A stretch of 24,654 nt of DNA from Candidatus Alcyoniella australis (GCA_030765605.1 JAVCCG010000078.1:1-24654); one strand, 5' to 3'. Numbered from the stretch's first letter, positions 1-9,400 are shown. Made by a program: numbers and translations. The notes: generated by a model not told the origin, from the sequence alone.

Positions 1-94
1 CTACAATGGCAAACGCAAACACTCGACCAATGGCAACCTGAGCCCGGTCGAATACGAAAGACGTTTCGAATGTCAGGCTGCTATGGCAGCATAA
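1..94 (+). pseudogene. C-terminal end of an IS3-family transposase (partial at window edge)
   Basis: The frame from position 2 to the TAA at 92-94 encodes a 30-residue tail containing YNGKRKHSTNGNLSPVEYER. This matches the well-known end of the IS3/IS150-type DDE integrase (rve) domain, where a 'Y N x x R x H S x L x x x S P x E Y E' pattern closes the protein. Only the C-terminus is inside the window, so it cannot be told whether the transposase is intact. Composition and position agree with the inverted-repeat-like end that follows directly. Family assignment rests on this tail alone. Confidence 0.72.
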
Positions 95-125
95 AAGAAC
101 CGTCCACTAAACCGGGGGAAGACCA
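1..125 (+). mobile_element. Right end of an IS3-family insertion sequence
   Basis: After the transposase stop at 94 come about 30 bp, with CCACTAAACCGGGGGAAG at the core and a terminal CA at 124-125. IS3-family elements end with TG...CA inverted repeats placed just beyond the transposase stop, which fits. The left end and the target duplication lie outside the window, so the exact border at 125 is inferred from the terminal CA and from the start of a different repeat at 129. Confidence 0.55.
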
Positions 126-128
126 TCT

Positions 129-251
129 GGGGACATCATACTTATTTCTGAATGAGTCCAGCTTAAGAACCGAAAATGTTAAATCGTTGATTTATAGGAC
201 ATAATCTTAATAGTTTTTGCTAGGAGATACTTTAATTAGTATGGTGTCCCT
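129..251. repeat. Short element with inverted ends (REP/MITE-like)
   Basis: GGGGACATCATACTTATT at 129-146 is matched in inverted orientation by AATTAGTATGGTGTCCCT at 234-251 (15 of 18 bases complementary). The roughly 85 bp between them hold no gene. Ends of the type 'GGGGACAxxATACTTAATT' resemble small non-autonomous elements mobilised by REP-associated tyrosine transposases, but no such transposase is in the window, so the family is a guess. It begins within four bases of the IS end. Confidence 0.5.
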
Positions 252-289
252 CGATTAACCTGTTCACAACGTAGATTAAGTTCTATCTT

Positions 290-1342
290 TTATAGATCAG
301 TAACGCACCTGAAGCCCGCTGTTGAATTCATTGCATTAGTAAAATCCCAATACCTATATGTCGCACGAAATTTGGATTTGTCGCTGTACTGGTAGGCTCC
401 CCCTCGCAGCACCTTGTATGGACCCAGCGGCAGGTGTGGATTCGACCAGTCGCGCCAACCGGACGATGGCCCCTGCGGGTCGACCCAGCCCTCTTCAGGA
501 GGCTCGGAGTAGTAATCAGGATCCCACCAATCCGACACCCACTCCGCCGCATTGCCCGCCATGTCGTACAGTCCGTGCGGGCTGCGGCCATCGAGCGTCT
601 GGTAGCCATCGACCAACGACCCGTTAAAAAAGCCCACAGGGGTAGTATCGGGGTATAGCTCAGTACCCTCGTAGGGATCTCCATTGTGTGCCCAATTCGC
701 CGCGTTGCTCAGCCAATCGTTGCCCCATGGGTAGATAAACTGGTATGTATTGCCAACATCGTCAATGGTGAACTTCGCCGCCTTCTCCCACTCCGCCTCT
801 GTAGGCAACCGCATGTCGTAAGCCCGACAGTACCAGTCGGCTCCGTCCCAGTTGACTCCGATCGCGGGTCGCTCCTCCCAACCTGGGTCCACAATCCAAC
901 CGTCAACCTCATGCCTGATACCCCTCTCGGTTTCCCAACCGAAGTAATCGGCCGGAACAACGCAGAGCTCATACTGCTCCTCATTGCATTGATTCTCGGG
1001 GTTATAGGCATTCAGATAATCAGCATACTGCTGATTAGTCACTTCGTAGAGGTCGATGTAATAGGCTGAGACGTACACGTCGTGTGCAGGCTGTTCATCT
1101 TCCTCGCAGCTGTTATCAGTTGGCTCGCAGCCCATGGTGAACACTCCGGCCGGAATCAGCGCCTGTTCTGTATCAGCATCATCGTCGTCGTCGTCGATGT
1201 CGTCATCGTCCTGATCGTCATCACCTTGGTCGTCGTCGTTATTGTCCTCAGTGTCCATGCCGAAAAGGCTGCAAGTCACCGATAACGCGGTTACCAGCAA
1301 CAAAGCTGCAAGCAACGCCCATCCGAGTTTTTGTATTTTCAT
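290..1342 (-). CDS. Probable lipoprotein with an FGE-like (SUMF1) domain
   Basis: 350 residues. Residues 1-23 form a signal peptide ending at Cys24; the SVTC cleavage site is a poor lipobox, so lipidation is likely but unsure. Residues 30-57 are an Asp-rich linker. Residues 62-350 carry the FGE-sulfatase fold: IPAGVFTMG, RLPTEAEWEKAAK (178-190), GNAAEW (263-268), RGGAY (313-317) and the closing GFRC (343-346). True formylglycine-generating enzymes bind copper through a cysteine pair near the RGGS motif; here that stretch reads RGGAYQYSDKSKF and has no cysteine, so catalysis on sulfatases is doubtful. A structural or ligand-binding role outside the inner membrane is more likely. The ATG start has AAGGGG 6 bases upstream and a good promoter (1370-1399). 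Monocistronic by position. Confidence 0.85.
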   Translation of the reverse strand: MKIQKLGWALLAALLLVTALSVTCSLFGMDTEDNNDDDQGDDDQDDDDIDDDDDDADTEQALIPAGVFTMGCEPTDNSCEEDEQPAHDVYVSAYYIDLYEVTNQQYADYLNAYNPENQCNEEQYELCVVPADYFGWETERGIRHEVDGWIVDPGWEERPAIGVNWDGADWYCRAYDMRLPTEAEWEKAAKFTIDDVGNTYQFIYPWGNDWLSNAANWAHNGDPYEGTELYPDTTPVGFFNGSLVDGYQTLDGRSPHGLYDMAGNAAEWVSDWWDPDYYSEPPEEGWVDPQGPSSGWRDWSNPHLPLGPYKVLRGGAYQYSDKSKFRATYRYWDFTNAMNSTAGFRCVTDL

Positions 1343-1369
1343 TTTATTCCCCTTATCCCGCTTATGCGT

Positions 1370-1399
1370 ATTTTAATTACACTCAGAATGAAATGTCAA
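1370..1399 (-). promoter_or_regulatory. Sigma-70-type promoter of the FGE-like gene
   Basis: On the minus strand TTGACA (1399-1394) is followed after 18 bases by TAAAAT (1375-1370), five of six matches to the -10 consensus. The start codon is 27 bases downstream of the -10. The spacing and position fit the only gene on that strand. Confidence 0.6.
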
Positions 1400-2112
1400 G
1401 CTGTTTATTTACATTTTTCGGTTTTAGCCAATTTTTCTTCGTATTACTTTTTTAAATCCATGTAAAAGAACTCTAAATCAACGTAGAGACTCTACGCTAT
1501 CACACTGTATTTCACCCTCTTTGTCTGTTGTAATTTGACACGTCACCCCAGCCCTGGTAAAATATATAGGTGCTCATTGAAATCCAAATCTCGGACGGCG
1601 AAAGGAAATTTGCGCCTGAAGTCGTGTAGTTGACATAATGTTTTGCCCAATTTTCCATGCGATTATTTCCCATGTAAAACAGCAAGTTGTAAACCTGCGA
1701 AAACAGAACCTATGCGATCAACTAAGCCCTATCGTACTTAGGTGAAATTACAGGGAAATCGCGGTTTTTTTCGAAAGATTATCGCATGCGTGCGGTTTCA
1801 AGATTACCCTGATTAATCAGCAACTTGCGCGGCAGGGGAAAGCAGTATATGAACATCGTATGGAGCCAAATCGCGATTACACTGTAATTACAAGCACTAT
1901 ACGCGCTTCGTAACCTATACGAAATCTGTGTTTTGAAATCCCAATTCGTATGCAACACCTCAAGCAAGTTATCACATTATTGCCTTCAACCACTTATTTA
2001 GCCTCATTAATCATCGGTTTTTTGACAAATCTCGGATGTAAAGTAACTTCTTACTAAAGCGCCCTACCCGGCTGAAAAGCATGCTGTTTTGGAAAACTAC
2101 CGATCGGGGCAC
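1400..2112. other. AT-rich non-coding stretch
   Basis: About 710 bp without a convincing gene. The longest open stretch (62 codons, minus strand, 1967-1779) has no recognisable motif or ribosome binding site. The region holds two perfect short palindromes, CTGATTAATCAG (1809-1820) and TGTAATTACA (1883-1892), either of which could bind a regulator. I see no tRNA, no riboswitch consensus and no long hairpin. Confidence 0.5.
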
Positions 2113-2865
2113 TTATTGGTGGTCGAACCATTTGTGGAAGGTGTAGAAGGCGCGTAGCGGCTTGAACCCCAGGCCGGTCCAGAGCTTCTGGGCGTTGATG
2201 TTGATCAGTTGGGTCGAGGCCAGCAAATGTTGCAGCCCCTGCTCGCGGCATAGCTGCATGCTGTGCAGCAGCAGTGAGCGGCTGATCCCGCTGCCTTGGA
2301 CCTCGGGCCTGATGCCGATCAGGCGCACTTCCCCGCCCTGATCAGGGGTGCGCGACAGGGCCACAAAGCCGACGATTACGCCTTGGCGCAGGGCCACGAG
2401 CACCTGGTCGCCCGCAGTGTGCGACACGCAGGCGTTATGGGCCCAGGACTGGTAACCCTCGTCGCACTTGACCCGATCAAGGCGCGGATCGCTATGATAA
2501 TGGCCGCAATATCCTGTGAAGGCCGCGGCAGCCACCTCCCGCACCTGTTGCTCCTCACCCGGGGCCATGGGCCGCACCTCGAGGTCCGAGCCGTTGTCAA
2601 TGCCGTTAATGGACTGGAGCGGCTGCAGGTCGGAGCGGTAGTAGATCAGCGTATCCATTAGGGAAAAACCCAGGCGCTCCATGTGTTGGGCAATGCCGAG
2701 ATCCGCCACCAAGCAGCGGGCGATGAGCATCGCGACATTGTTGCTGCGGCAAAATTCGAGGATAGCGTCCAGATTATCAGCGCTTACCAGCGGGGCGCGG
2801 GCAATGCTCACGCTGAAGCGCTCGCTGTCGACCTGGGACAAAAATACCGCGGGCTGCTCGCTCAT
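2113..2865 (-). CDS. GNAT N-acetyltransferase, WecD-like
   Basis: 250 residues in two parts. Residues 5-80 resemble the N-terminal lobe of sugar N-acetyltransferases such as WecD/RffC (pattern '...LLIAR...D...AQ..E.LGFSLMDTLIYY'). Residues 95-245 are a GNAT fold, with the acetyl-CoA loop RPEVQGSGIS at 186-195 and a C-terminal 'N..A..LW..LGF' helix. It probably acetylates an amine, perhaps on a nucleotide- or lipid-linked amino sugar; the substrate is inferred from the neighbouring glycosyltransferases. The ATG at 2865 overlaps the upstream gene's stop by four bases (ATGA), which decides this start over a longer frame that shadows that gene. It is the last gene of the operon. Confidence 0.75.
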   Translation of the reverse strand: MSEQPAVFLSQVDSERFSVSIARAPLVSADNLDAILEFCRSNNVAMLIARCLVADLGIAQHMERLGFSLMDTLIYYRSDLQPLQSINGIDNGSDLEVRPMAPGEEQQVREVAAAAFTGYCGHYHSDPRLDRVKCDEGYQSWAHNACVSHTAGDQVLVALRQGVIVGFVALSRTPDQGGEVRLIGIRPEVQGSGISRSLLLHSMQLCREQGLQHLLASTQLININAQKLWTGLGFKPLRAFYTFHKWFDHQ

Positions 2866-3809
2866 CCCTGCCCCGTGTGCTCGCGCACCACGCTCGACGG
2901 ACGTCCCATGGTGCGGAAGTGCATGCGCGCGAGGTATTCGCCGATGATGCCCAGTGCGAACAGCTGGGCACCGGAAAAGATAGCAATAATCGAGGCCAAG
3001 AACGGGAACCCGGGCACGCTGGTCCCCTGAATCAGGTAGCGCCCGATCACGTAGGCCAGCACGCATCCTCCGAACAGTGTAAAGCCAAAGCCGATCAGGC
3101 TCGCCAGCTGTAGCGGCAGGGTGCTGAACCCGGTCATCATGTTCATCGCGTGGACGATCAGCTTGCGCACGGAGTAGTTGGACTTGCCTGCAGCCCGCGA
3201 TGCATGGGGCATGGCCAGCGCGGCAAAGCGCGTGGTGCCCCAGGTCAGCAGCACGTCGATCGACACGAACGAGTTCTCGTAATCGCGAAATGCGTCGCGC
3301 AGGCTGGTGCGCAGCACGCGCCAGGCGCTGACCTGAGAGGCAACGTCCACGCCCATCGAGCTTCGCAAGGTCCACTTGGTGATGGACGAGGCCAGGTCGC
3401 GGCCCAGGCCGTGCTGCTGCTTGTCCGGAGTAATGTAGAGCACGTCGATCTGCGGGGTGAAGTGGTCGAGCACCTCGGGGATGCTCTCCGGCGGATGCTG
3501 CAGATCGTCGTCAATGGTCATTATCAGTTCGTGGCGAGCGGCGCGGATTCCGCGCAGCAGGGCGTTGTGCTGGCCGTAGTTGCGCGAGAGCTGAATACCG
3601 CGCAGGCGTGGGTCGCGCCGTGCTAGAGCACTCACAACATCCCACGAGCCGTCGCGGCTTCCGTCGTCGACCATGATGATCTCGTAGTCGTCCAGCCGCG
3701 CAACCTTGCCCAGGGACTCCACCAGCCGCGAATACAGCTCCTCCAGGCAGGGCTCGGAGTTGTAAACCGGAATGATTACCGAGAGCTTGTAGCTGGGCTG
3801 CGCTTCCAT
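2862..3809 (-). CDS. GT2 polyprenyl-phosphate glycosyltransferase (ArnC/GtrB-like)
   Basis: 315 residues, the usual length for this family. The N-terminal GT-A domain shows VIIPVYNSE (11-19), VDDGSRDGS (47-55) and the metal-binding IDDDLQHP (99-106). The ArnC/GtrB signature R-x-x-G-x-S-x-Y-S-x-x-K-L is at 205-217. Two membrane helices follow (about 231-258 and 266-292). These enzymes transfer a sugar from a nucleotide donor to undecaprenyl phosphate at the cytoplasmic face of the inner membrane. The ATG has AGGA 7 bases upstream and lies 12 bases after the GT-C gene, so the two are probably co-transcribed; the GT-C would use the lipid-linked sugar made here. Confidence 0.88.
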   Translation of the reverse strand: MEAQPSYKLSVIIPVYNSEPCLEELYSRLVESLGKVARLDDYEIIMVDDGSRDGSWDVVSALARRDPRLRGIQLSRNYGQHNALLRGIRAARHELIMTIDDDLQHPPESIPEVLDHFTPQIDVLYITPDKQQHGLGRDLASSITKWTLRSSMGVDVASQVSAWRVLRTSLRDAFRDYENSFVSIDVLLTWGTTRFAALAMPHASRAAGKSNYSVRKLIVHAMNMMTGFSTLPLQLASLIGFGFTLFGGCVLAYVIGRYLIQGTSVPGFPFLASIIAIFSGAQLFALGIIGEYLARMHFRTMGRPSSVVREHTGQG

Positions 3810-3821
3810 CTCCGGTTCCTT

Positions 3822-5399
3822 TTATGACAGTCGATGGTCGGTGTCAATGTCGAACGGACGCGGCTCAGTCTCTGGCCGAGCCACCCTGGGGTTCCGTATC
3901 TGCATCCTGCGAGGGCGTTTATAAACCGCGTATATCAAAGCGCCGATGGCCAACCAGACAAACAGCAGCGGCACAAGGGACCACGGCCCGCGGTAGCCAG
4001 CCAGCTCGCCCAGGTTGTACGCGGCCCATCGCTCGTTGAAGGTCGCCAGCGCAAAGATATCGGGCCAGTACTGGTTAAGATGCTGGCTGTTGGTCGAGAC
4101 CAGCCCGTTGCGAAACAGCGGCCAGATGTAGCCAAACAGCGGATTGCCGATGGCCTCCAGGTGCGGGGCCTTAGGATTGACCGCCGTGATCATCAACTGT
4201 ACGCCGATCGAGAGTCCGGCCAGGAACGCGGCGACCAGCCGCAGCAGTCGGCCGCGGGAGAACGCCGGCACCAGCAGCACGCCAAAGAACGGCAGCGCCG
4301 GAATCAGATATCGCGGCCCCACGGTCCAGCCGCCGGGCCAGTAGAGGTACGAGGAGTTGAACAGCAGGTAACTGCAAATAATCGCTACGCACGCCACGAC
4401 CAGGGGCCGCGTCCGTTTGTCCCTGCCAAAAAAATAAATCCCGAGCAGCGAGAGGATCATCACCGGGCTGCCCCAGAACAATCCCCGGATCGGATGGAAG
4501 GTGATCTTGTACAGAACCTCCAACGAGGGCCGCTGCAAAACTCCCATCAGCATCTTCTGGTCCGGAACAAAGATCGGGTTCACCGACATGGCCGGGTCGT
4601 CGTGGATCGAGTAGACGTCGGAAAATACGCTGCCGAAGGTACCGATGTTATAGGCTGCCAACGCCGCGGCCAACGGCAGCCCGCCGAGAATGAACAGCGT
4701 CCAGTTACGCAGGCCGAGGCGGAAATACAGCAGCAGTCCGCAGAATGTCAGCAGCCCGAACACCGCGTTGGGCTCGCAGAACACCGCGTAGCCCAGGGCA
4801 AAGCCGGTGATCAACATCATCGTAGGCGAGCTATGACCGCTCGCTCTGCGGTCGGCCGCTCGCCACAGGCAATATGCGGCGATCATATAGCACGAGGCGA
4901 CGATCATGTGCGGATTGAGTAACGAGGAGTAGCCGAAGGCCACGCTGCCCAGGCTGATGCACAGCGTAGCGGCCAGAGCCGCAAGGGGCGGGCCGAAGCG
5001 TCGCGCCCAAAGGTAGAACAATGCGAATGCGAAAGCGGCGAGTAGCGAGACGGTAAACGCCGTGGTCATGTGCACGGCAGCCTGGGCTCCGACAAACGTA
5101 TCGAACGCATGGGGGAACAGCGCGTCGTAGACGAAGTAAAACGGCACCGCGAGCATCGAGGGCCCAGGGTATTTCGCCAGGTAATAATGCCCGCCGGAAA
5201 CCGCCCAATCGCCGGTGTTGGCGCGATAGTCGTCCAGCCTCAGCGTCCCCTGCTCGACAATCGCCCGGGTCAGGTCGACATAGCCGTTGACGCACCACGA
5301 CCCGCCGTTGAAAAAATAGACGAACGACAGCCAGCACAGCACAAATATCAGCAGTGCGATCCGGCGATCCACGGATCGAGGCTTCCGTTCGTTCGTCAA
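3822..5399 (-). CDS. Multi-pass GT-C glycosyltransferase (ArnT/PMT-like)
   Basis: 525 residues with roughly ten to twelve hydrophobic helices, the first at 13-32. A large acidic first loop with D42 and 'LRLDDYRANTGDW' follows, as in GT-C enzymes that put their catalytic acidic residues in the first periplasmic loop. The late segment GGWTVGPRYLIPALPF is typical of PMT/ArnT-like proteins. These take a sugar from a polyprenyl phosphate donor and transfer it to lipid A, a glycan or a protein on the outer face of the membrane. The start codon is TTG: GGAG lies 6 bases upstream and no ATG precedes the first helix. First gene of the three-gene operon. Confidence 0.78.
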   Translation of the reverse strand: MTNERKPRSVDRRIALLIFVLCWLSFVYFFNGGSWCVNGYVDLTRAIVEQGTLRLDDYRANTGDWAVSGGHYYLAKYPGPSMLAVPFYFVYDALFPHAFDTFVGAQAAVHMTTAFTVSLLAAFAFALFYLWARRFGPPLAALAATLCISLGSVAFGYSSLLNPHMIVASCYMIAAYCLWRAADRRASGHSSPTMMLITGFALGYAVFCEPNAVFGLLTFCGLLLYFRLGLRNWTLFILGGLPLAAALAAYNIGTFGSVFSDVYSIHDDPAMSVNPIFVPDQKMLMGVLQRPSLEVLYKITFHPIRGLFWGSPVMILSLLGIYFFGRDKRTRPLVVACVAIICSYLLFNSSYLYWPGGWTVGPRYLIPALPFFGVLLVPAFSRGRLLRLVAAFLAGLSIGVQLMITAVNPKAPHLEAIGNPLFGYIWPLFRNGLVSTNSQHLNQYWPDIFALATFNERWAAYNLGELAGYRGPWSLVPLLFVWLAIGALIYAVYKRPRRMQIRNPRVARPETEPRPFDIDTDHRLS

Positions 5400-5432
5400 T
5401 AAGTTCTCCGATTAAATACTCACAGTAGGGAT

Positions 5433-5461
5433 TTAATAGCTTTCACATCAGGAGAAGTCAA
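5433..5461 (-). promoter_or_regulatory. Promoter of the glycosyltransferase operon
   Basis: TTGACT (5461-5456), 17 bases, then TATTAA (5438-5433) on the minus strand, 33 bases upstream of the TTG start of the GT-C gene. Good -35, moderate -10. Confidence 0.5.
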
Positions 5462-5699
5462 CCAAAGCCGCCGATATCACTGACTTGGATCGGCCATGGC
5501 GTGGTAATTGGGAGGTACGCCCTGATGGTCCACAGCGATCAGACACAAGGTCGACCTTCCGTGTTTGGCCGTTACAACCGAGTCGGTCCCAGCCAAGAGG
5601 TTGATCATCCTGCCTGTTGATTTAGGCTAGCCCTGGGCTCGGGCGATAATTTTCTGCTTTTGAGCCACCAATTTAAATAGAATGGGCGCGAGAAACGGA
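5462..5699. other. Spacer between divergent units
   Basis: About 240 bp between the promoter of the leftward glycosyltransferase operon and the promoter region of the rightward tetR-GRE unit. No coding signal. A TAGAAT at 5678-5683 is a possible -10 but lacks a good -35. Confidence 0.4.
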
Positions 5700-5729
5700 A
5701 TTGACTGGTCCGTCCGTTTGGCATAGGCT
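5700..5729 (+). promoter_or_regulatory. Operator-like palindrome overlapping a promoter of tetR-GRE
   Basis: ATTGACTGGTCCGT (5700-5713) fits the partial palindrome AC-N-GAC-NN-GTC-N-GT at nine of ten defined positions, a layout common for TetR-family operators. Its TTGACT could also serve as a -35, with TAGGCT (5724-5729) as a weak -10 after 17 bases. A repressor bound here would block the -35. The same palindrome lies at 23756-23769 before the heme operon. Autoregulation by the adjacent TetR is inferred. Confidence 0.45.
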
Positions 5730-5755
5730 CTAGCTAGATTGGCAGGAGTATGGCC

Positions 5756-6376
5756 ATGGTTTCTCCTTTAAGACAACAGCGTGATTACGACCGCAAGGAG
5801 AACACACGCCAGGATCTGCTTAACGCTGCCATCGATGTGTTCTACGACAAGGGTTATCATCGCAGCCTCATTTCCGACATTGTTGCTCGAGCAGGCGTTG
5901 GTCAGGGCACCTTCTATCGTCACTTTAAAAGCAAGCGCGACCTGATCGACGCCATCATGGACCGGTTTGGCCAAATGCTGCTGAGCCAGTTCGAGTTCAT
6001 GACAGTCAACCTACCCTCCAATGCCGATGAGTACCGCGATGCCAGCATGAACGCTGTGATGGCCATGGCGGTCCTGGCGGAAAAGAATCGCAAGCTGGCC
6101 CTGCTGCTGCGGGAAGCTCCCACCGTCGATCGAGAGTTCGAGCAGCGCACCAACGATCTTTACGACCAGCTTGCCGGCCTTGCGGCCTTTTATCTGGACC
6201 ACGCCGTTTCCCAGGGCTTCGCCCGGCCCTGCAACACGGCCATCGTCTCCCAGGCCATTGTGGGCATGGGACTGCGCCACATGACAATGTGGCTCAACGA
6301 CGAGCACAACGCCGTGGATATCCACAAACTGATAACCGAGCTGGTGGATTTCGCCTTCTTAGGTTTTGGGGCCTGA
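5756..6376 (+). CDS. TetR/AcrR-family transcriptional regulator
   Basis: 206 residues from the second ATG. Residues 15-60 are the TetR DNA-binding domain: an 'R..LL.AA..VF...GY' helix, then ISDIVARAGVGQGTFYRHF with the recognition helix, then the KSKRDL turn. The C-terminal ligand-binding half is mostly helical and not assignable to a ligand. Two ATGs lie six bases apart; the first (5750) is only one base from AGGAG and the second (5756) is 7 bases away, so the second is preferred. It lies 52 bp upstream of the activase-GRE gene on the same strand and probably represses this unit, responding to the GRE substrate, product or a related toxic compound. Confidence 0.88.
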   Translation: MVSPLRQQRDYDRKENTRQDLLNAAIDVFYDKGYHRSLISDIVARAGVGQGTFYRHFKSKRDLIDAIMDRFGQMLLSQFEFMTVNLPSNADEYRDASMNAVMAMAVLAEKNRKLALLLREAPTVDREFEQRTNDLYDQLAGLAAFYLDHAVSQGFARPCNTAIVSQAIVGMGLRHMTMWLNDEHNAVDIHKLITELVDFAFLGFGA

Positions 6377-6428
6377 GGCGTAGTGATGCACTGCGTGATC
6401 CACCATGTTTTAGACGGAGTTAAATAAG

Positions 6429-9400
6429 ATGTCCGTACAGGGCCAGCATCCTTTAAAGCAAAGCGTCTCCGGTCATCCAGCAAATAAAAAACAAGGCCTT
6501 GGCAAAAACAAGCTCAGGGTCCTGACAATACAGCGCACGTGCGTCCATGACGGCCCGGGCATTCGAACAACAATTTTCTTCCAGGGGTGCGCTTTGCGAT
6601 GCCTGTGGTGCCAAAATCCCGAGTCGTTTTCATTGAACCCTGATATAGCGCTTGACAACGATTATTCGATCCCCGAGATCGCAAAAATCGTCTTGCGGGA
6701 TAAAGATTATTACTTAAAAACAGGCGGCGGCGTAACTCTGAGCGGTGGCGACCCGTTGCTGCAGGATCCCGCTGCCCTGATTTCTCTGTTGAAATTATTG
6801 AAAAAAGAGAAAATACACGTTGCGGTTGAGACATCCCTCCACGTGCCATGGAAAAATGTCGCAAAGCTGGCTCCATACATCGATCTGTTCCTGGTTGACC
6901 TGAAGCTTGTCGGTGATGAAATACTGCATAAGAAATACACAAAACAAAACACCAGATTAATCCGCAGCAATATCAAGAATCTGATCGATCTGAAAGCCAA
7001 CGTCAAATTCCGCATGGTGATGGTGCCGGGCTACAACGATAGCCAGCGCGATATCATGGCCGCTGCCAAATATTTGAAGTCGGTGAGCCATCGCTCGATA
7101 GAGCTGCTGAAATACCACAACATGTACGAGGACAAGGCCAAGCAACTGGGCCTGGAGCTGGAGACGCTCAATATTACAAACGATCAGGCCTTGGCTTCCG
7201 TTAAAAAAGCAGTGGAGCTTTTCAAGAAAAAAGGCATCAAAGCCGCATGCCTTGACCTTGATTCGTCAAGGCACCAGGCCGTTTTCCCCCAACGCGTTTA
7301 CGATATACAAAATGCGATCAGGGAAAGCGACTACGAGCTATGCTTTGAGGTTGCCCGACTCAAGACCGAGTACTACAAGCGCAACGGCTTTGACAAACCC
7401 AACCCAGTGCATCGCGCCGAGCGCCTGGATTATGTGTTGTGCAAAAAAGAAGTACTTATCTATCCCCAAGAACTGCTGGTCGGCAACTTCACCTCTAAGC
7501 GCCGCGGCTCGCAGCCCTGGGAGGAATATTCGGGCGCTGTCTTCGGCATGATCCTGCACCATATCGACCGCCAGGATCCGATCCCCTTCAAGTGCTCGCG
7601 GGAAGACAAGATCGATTTCTACAAGGACATCTTGCCCTTCTGGCTCAAGCACGGCCTGCTTACTCACGCCTTTGATTCGTTTAACGGCTACGCCCAGTAC
7701 TTTGCGCGGGCCTCGGAAATGAATACGGGCTTTAACAACAACTTGGCCGGGATCGCGCACTTCATAGTCAACTACGAGCGGCTTCTCGAGTTGGGGACCA
7801 GCGGTCTGATCGAACAGGTCGAAATCAAGCGCCGGGAACACCCGGAGAACGACCAGGACTTCTACGACGCCCTGATCATCGCCCTGCGTTCCCTGGAGAG
7901 CTGGGCCCAGAACTATGCGGACAAACTCTCCGAGCTCAGCCGCCGGGAGCCCGATCAGCGGCGACGCGCCGAGCTCGAGCAGTTGGCCGCCATCTGCCGC
8001 CACGTGCCGCGCAACCCGGCCCGCACCTACCACGAAGCCTTGCAGTGCATGCTGTTCCTGCACATCGCATTGTGCATCGAGTCTTTTGAGAACGCCGTTT
8101 CCCCCGGACGCCTGGATCAGATCCTCAACCCCTACTACGAGCGCGACAAAGCGGCCGGCATCATCGACTACGAACGGGCCAAGGAGCTGCTGGCGCTGTT
8201 TATCCTCAAGATGGACGAGGCCTTCCTGGTCAACGACGGCGACACTTACCTACGCGTGGGCCGACTGTTCGAGACCATGTCCACAGACCAGACCGTGACC
8301 GCCGGCGGCCTGGGTCGCGATGGCAAGGACGCCACCAACGACCTGACCTACGCCCTGCTCGACATCTGCGAGTTGCAACCCTACGCGGTGAACATGACCG
8401 CCCGCATCCACCCGGACAGTCCGCAGAAGTACCTCGACCGGCTAGCCGAGGTCTACATCAACGGCTCACCCATGCCCGCGTTGTACAACGACGAGCTGTA
8501 TCTCGAGACCCTGCAACGGCACTACGACACCACGATCGAGGATGCTCGCAACTACGCGATCGTCGGCTGCGTGGAGCCCAACGCCTCGGACGACCACTAC
8601 GGCAACACCGACTGCGCCAACATGAACGTGGTGCTGCCCATGCTCCAGGCGCTCAAGGGGCAAGAGGACGACCTGTGGCACTTCGACCTTCCCAATCGGC
8701 TGGAGAAGATGACGACCAAGGCTGTTGAGTACAACTTCGACGGCGATGGCAAGGTCTCCGAGTTCGTCAACTCGCGCTACAACCGGCTGCGGAAGGTCTA
8801 CAAGAAGGCGCGGGCCAAAAAGATCAACCCGCCGCAGAGCATGGACGAGCTGCTCGAGCGCTTCCAGCGCCGCCTGAATTGCCTAGCGACCTCGGTTCTA
8901 ACCGATCACCAGCGGATCGAGAAAATGATCAGCGAGCAGTTCACCACCCCGCTGACCTCCTCGCTCTCGCGTAACTGTCTCGAGACCGGCAAGGACGTTA
9001 ACCAGGGCGGCGCCAAGTTCAACAGCTGCGGAATCCAGGCAGTGGGCATCACCGACGCGGCCGACTCGCTGCACACCGTCGACCAGCTGGTGTTCAAGCA
9101 AAAGCTCTACTCGATCGAGGAGATCATCGAGGCCATGGACGCCGATTTCGTTGGCGAGAAAAACCAACAGATCCGCGAGGCGCTGCTGGCAGTGCCCAAA
9201 TTCGGTCAGGACGACTCACAGGAGGCCGTCGACTGGGTCAACCGCACCCTGGAGATCTACAACAACGCCCTGGACCAAGTGCCGGGTTGCCCGCGCAACG
9301 GCCGCTACTCGGCGGGCTACTACGCACTGAACGTCAACGACGTCTACGGCAAGAAGACACCCTCCCTGCCCTCGGGTCGGATGAGTGGTGTGCCGTTGGC

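Noticed and set aside
1150-1260. Near-repetitive GTC/GTCATC stretch resembling a microsatellite
   Set aside because: It is the codons of the Asp-rich linker of the FGE-like protein, not an independent repeat.
1779-1967. 62-codon minus-strand frame in the AT-rich spacer
   Set aside because: No ribosome binding site, no motif and irregular codon use.
2078-2093. AAAAGCATGCTGTTTT near-palindrome after the GNAT gene
   Set aside because: Could be a weak terminator, but the stem is AT-rich and bulged; not supported.
3834-4922. 362-codon open frame on the plus strand
   Set aside because: Antisense to the GT-C gene, low complexity (Gln/Arg/Pro rich), no start signals; a shadow of GC-rich coding.
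7338-8063. 241-codon frame on the minus strand inside the GRE
   Set aside because: Antisense shadow of the GRE with no motif; the plus-strand frame has all catalytic residues.
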